This document shows, piece by piece, positions 60,418-64,000 of a stretch of DNA of 64,000 nucleotides (positions within the stretch are counted from its first letter, which is position 1; each line of letters begins with the position of its first letter). Both the position numbers and the translations under genes were made by a program. The stretch covers positions 256,001 through 320,000 of the forward strand of contig JAEMWC010000234.1 in the NCBI GenBank assembly GCA_016490735.1. Reading direction: 5' to 3'. This DNA comes from Pachyseris speciosa (Eukaryota > Cnidaria > Anthozoa > Scleractinia > Pachyseridae). The notes beneath the pieces are model-generated. The model was not told where the DNA came from and did no database searches. It saw nothing but the letters and a program-made list of their open reading frames with translations.

Positions 60418-60794
60418 TCTGTGACTCCGAAAAGTGCAAACTGTTATGGGACTTTAAAGTCGAAACAGACCACCGCATAGACCACAACAAGCCTGATATT
60501 GTGCTCATGAATAAAGAAGAAAAATCTTGTCTTATTATTGACGTACCTTTGACACAAGAGTGCTTTGCAAAGAAAAAGAGAAGTTCGAGAACTATTACAA
60601 CTTGAAGCACGAGATTAAGCGAATATGGAACTGTCGATCGGTCCATGTCATCCCAATAGTTATAGGTGCGTTGGGGACAATCTCAAGGGGAGTTGGAAAC
60701 TGGCTAAACCTACTGGGAATGTCCTACCACATGGAACTCCTGCAGCGGGTGTCCTTGCTGGGAACAGGGAAAATCATGAGAAAAGTGCTGGACA
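60418..60794 (+). pseudogene. Second restriction-like endonuclease LINE tail
   Basis: Frames read LLWDFKVETDHRIDHNKPDI, LIIDVPLT and, after a frameshift, VIPIVIGALGTISRGVGNWL. It corresponds to 59890-60170 but is clearly a different family member. The endonuclease Asp/Asp pattern is retained; the upstream zinc knuckle is absent. Confidence 0.8.
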
Positions 60795-61165
60795 CTTAAA
60801 CACGAAGACGCGCTATATATACGCCCCTTATTTCATTTGCATTTTAGTTTTACTGTCACCATTGTGCGATGGCGTAAGCAAACCATTTCGAATTTCAAAA
60901 TTAGCCCCATAAATCGAAACGTTCAAACATTGGCACGGCAATTTCACAACATAATAACCTCCACATATTCTTCCATGACGATAAAAGTCACCAAGGAACT
61001 CGAAAACAAGAAAGGCACAAAATACTACAAACTTGTCAGTTGCTCAGAAGCGGTCTTTTATTGCACAAATTTTCACGGAGTTCTGTATGGGTCGACGGTT
61101 GATTGACAAATGATACGAACGTACCTTAGGTACCGCTCCTTATATAGCGCGTCTTCGTGTTTAAG
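60795..61165. mobile_element. 371-bp MITE inserted at the LINE tail
   Basis: The ends are CTTAAACACGAAGACGCGCT and its inverse AGCGCGTCTTCGTGTTTAAG, flanked by GACA on both sides (60791-60794 and 61166-61169). The insertion falls just at the stop codon of the LINE tail. Confidence 0.78.
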
Positions 61166-61263
61166 GACAGGCTTGATGGTCGTGGTATGATCATACGATA
61201 CAGGGTATCCTAGGCCACAGGCAGTGGCTCGATGTTCTGTATTATTTCCTGCATGGGCAGTGA

Positions 61264-61265
61264 TT

Positions 61266-61302
<37 letters not shown>

Positions 61303-62830
61303 GTAATCCAACATGGCGGCCACACACGTGTTGACCACCTAGTTAACAGCGATGTTAGATGCTCGTACATCCATGTTATGGTCAATTGACAGCTGTCAAA
61401 ACAAGGCATCCGCTGATCAGTATCACGTGACCTTATCGCGGGCCCAAGTTTGAGGCTCATCGAGGTCAGCTTTTTTTTTTTGAAGTTGACTGCTTACCAG
61501 GTACTGGCTTTCGATTGTTTCGCAAGCTCAAACCAGGGGTTGGACACCCAAATCAAAATGCGGCTTAATTTTTCGCTTCCTTTGTGAGGCTCGAAATCTC
61601 ACATTCAGTTGGTTTCTTTAGTTTGTGAAAGACAACTTCATCTTCTTTCGGAGTTCTTCGCGTAAAAGGCATAAAAATCAGGAATTAGTTTAAAGATACT
61701 CCGGAATTAGGTAAATTTTCAAGTGATAAAAACGAAGAGCAAAAGAGTTTTCTCAGGAAAAGCTTAAATCTTGAATTCATTGCATGCGCTCAGATTGTGT
61801 GATTGAAAGACAAAATGATTCAACGATTCAAGGGCTTCCACTTCACCGTGGCATCTTGCAGCTCACCAAGAAAGGTCACTTAACAGTTCACCGGCATTAA
61901 TGGGAAGAACGAGTGGCTCAAAGTTAGTGGAAGAAGTTCTTCCTTTGAACAAACCGCTCGCTATTTTTGGAGATTCGCGTTTTTTTTAAGTGTGTACGTA
62001 TTTTCACGATCAAGAACCTCTACAACACAAGTAAATTACGGTAAATAAATTGAAGCTTAACATTTGGTTTAATCGTTGTTACTTTTGTTCAGAAATGAAA
62101 CTTGTATTTTTCTTTCAACTGGACATAAATAACCATCATGTCTACTCGTTTTGGACGCAAAGAAGTAGTTGAATTGTTTGTTTTAATGTTTTTCTTGCAA
62201 GCGATTGCGAACGAGTGTTTTTACTCCGCTTGGCTGAGTGTTTTTTGACGTCTGTGCCTCTTATTAACACGCAATGAGTCTTCGTAAAAAAAACTAAAGC
62301 CTCAGCAAAACGATCAAACATTTTCATGCAACATCGTGTTTGTCAAACATAACGTTTTTTGGCTAAACGCACAAACAATGTTTGACCACACACTAGACAG
62401 AGTGAGTCCACAGAACGATTTTTTGCGTTATTATTTTGTTCATTTCGTTGCTTTTTACTCGCTGTTCACGCTTTGTTGTTTGGGTTTGCTAAATGATCAA
62501 ACATTTGTTCGTAACGCGAAATGTTGGATGAGAATGTTTGATCTAGATCAAACATGGAAAGCCAATTAAATGCAATGTTGAGAGTTGTGGTTAAACGGTC
62601 AAACATGCTCGTCTAACACGATGTTAGTTGAAAATGTTTTGGAACAAACATACGCGTCGTATATTGTTTTCTTGAAATGTTTTACTGTTTTGAGGTTTTT
62701 CCATAGTGGTATACTCCTGTTGACTGCTCTAAACATAAAATATTGGTGCAAGGAAAGCCATGCGAAGTTGTTCGATACCAGTACAAAAAAGATATAATCG
62801 TGGAGCTCCGGTTTTCGGCTTGGATAAATT
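61264..62830 (+). mobile_element. Repeat family D copy 2, uninterrupted
   Basis: This is the reverse complement of 42880-47730 without the nested TTAA element. The junction at TAAAAATCAGGAATT/CGCGTAAAAGGC near 61670 is the site disrupted in copy 1. AAT triplet tracts lie at both outer edges (61266-61300 and 62846-62878). Confidence 0.8.
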
Positions 62831-62845
62831 TATATGTTGTTATGA

Positions 62846-62878
62846 TTATGATTATTATTATTATTATTATTATTATTA
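62846..62878 (+). repeat. (ATT)n microsatellite
   Basis: About ten ATT units at the boundary between family D and the RT element. Confidence 0.93.
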
Positions 62879-62879
62879 T

Positions 62880-64000
62880 GCCCTCAGTCTACAGCCGCTC
62901 ATCTCTAGTTTACAGGCAGCTAGTCAAGCTGAACAATGCTGGTTTGCAGATGATGCGACAGGGTGTGGATCGCTACAGAACATCAGAGTGTGGTGGAATG
63001 AGCTGACAATGGCCGGACCGGACTTAGGATACTATCCTAATGCTGGAAAGTGCTGGCTTGTTACGAAGCCTGATACGGAGGAGACCGCTAGGAGTATCTT
63101 TGAAGAAACAGCAATTAACATCACCACGGAAGGACGGAAGCACCTAAGTGCGGCACTGGGCTCCAGGTCTTATCTTGAGCAGTACGTCAACGATAAAATC
63201 GAGGAATGGGTGCGGCAGGTGGCAAAATTGGCTGAGTTTGCCTTGCCGTAGCCCCAAGCTTAACTTGCTACGCAGCGTTCACGTTTGGATTAAAACACCG
63301 TTGGACGTACGTTCTGAGAACTCTGTCAGACATAGAAGATCTACTCGCACCTCTGGAGCGTGCAATAGCTGATGCCCTAATACCGTCCATTACAGGTCGC
63401 AACTGTACAGAAGCTGAACGTGAGGTGCTAGCGCTGCCAGTGAGAATGGAAGGCATGGGCCTAATAAATCCGAGTCAAGTAGTAGCCTTGAAGTATGCAG
63501 CATCAGCTAATATCTCTAGTCCATTAGCCCAACAAATAGAATCAAAGGCGCATGAGCCACCAGACGAAAGTGAAATACTCGCTGTGCAACGGGGGATGCG
63601 CCAAGTGAAGAATCAGTACCTGAAGGAAAAACTTGATGATGTGAAGGGCTCGATTTCTGAAAAAACTTTGAGAGCTGTGGACCTTGCCACTTAAAAATGT
63701 GCTTATAGTTGGCTTACTGTTTTGCTAATTAAAGACATGAATTTTGATTTAAACAAGAGTGATTTTCGAGACGCTGTGAAACTCAGGTACGGCTGCGAAG
63801 TTCCTGATACACCCTCTGTTTGTGTTTGCGGGGACATCTTCAATGTGGATCATACTATGATATGCAAACGGGGCGGATTTATCATCCAACGCCATAATGA
63901 GCTGAGGGATTTTGGAGAAGGAACTGCTTCGCATGGTGTGCAATAGTGTTGAAATCGAACCAGTTTTGCAAGACATCACAGGAGAAGAGTTGGATAGGGG
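62880..64000 (+). pseudogene. Reverse-transcriptase element, C-terminal half, runs off window
   Basis: It starts at the catalytic FADDATG box (about 62945) and continues [16 protein letters not shown] and [17 protein letters not shown]. After a frameshift near 63250 it has LALPVRMEGMGLINPSQ (63425-63500), and after a stop near 63692 [13 protein letters not shown] and [11 protein letters not shown] with CKRGGFI, a Cys/His cluster. I know this architecture from cnidarian and mollusc RT-like proteins but cannot name the clade. At least two frame breaks make it inactive. The right end is cut by the window. Confidence 0.82.

Noticed and set aside
1..64000. Bacterial-type operons, ribosome binding sites, rRNA genes
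   Set aside because: None seen; splice sites, LINEs and MITEs show an animal genome.

Overview
The window is animal genomic DNA, most likely from an anthozoan cnidarian (stony-coral-like; this identification is inference). It is AT-rich and gene-poor, has long introns, and is crowded with transposable elements. The retroelements include Penelope-like elements (PLEs), L1/Tx1-like, CR1-like and restriction-endonuclease LINEs. The single recognisable host gene belongs to a cysteine-rich, multi-pass membrane protein type that I associate with coral gene families. Nothing bacterial, viral or organellar was seen.

Host gene: the minus strand carries the 3' part of one gene. Four exons (32480-32673, 22491-22616, 14475-16067, 11140-11513) join with matching splice phases into a 761-codon partial protein: cysteine-rich ephrin-receptor-like repeats, then about eight membrane segments, then a cytoplasmic tail. 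Its introns (9.9, 6.4 and 3.0 kb) hold most of the repeats between 11 and 32 kb. The 5' exons were not found.

Layout: 2.8-5.2 kb, decayed L1/Tx1-like LINE; 8.1-8.8 kb, CR1-like LINE tail; 12.5-14.2 kb, an inverted-repeat region with telomere-like repeats, a 179-bp MITE and a MITE with a 9-bp target duplication; 18.8-21.4 kb, a 0.66-kb-armed inverted repeat enclosing a deleted LINE and the second 179-bp MITE; 23.2-27.4 kb, tRNA-like units and three TTAA-flanked MITEs, two nearly identical; 27.4-29.2 kb, fold-back MITE cluster; 29.3-29.9 kb, SINE and RecQ-like helicase relic; 30.9-32.4 kb, decayed copy of an ORF-bearing TTAA element whose complete copy is at 41.0-42.4 kb; 37.0-38.3 kb, LINE endonuclease fragment and a three-copy tandem repeat; 42.9-47.7 kb, nested transposons; 48.2-50.1 kb, a PLE cut by two MITEs; 50.3-52.9 kb, tRNA-headed inverted units and two type I hammerhead ribozyme motifs of PLE type; 53.5-56.0 kb, more inverted-repeat elements; 59.1-64.0 kb, three LINE/RT 3' portions and another member of the nested family.

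The most notable signals are the hammerhead pair, the nested and palindromic TTAA elements (two of which carry ORFs ending at splice-donor-like sequences), several insertions whose empty target site is visible in the same window, and the membrane-receptor-like gene. No coordinates, identities or family names were checked by computation.
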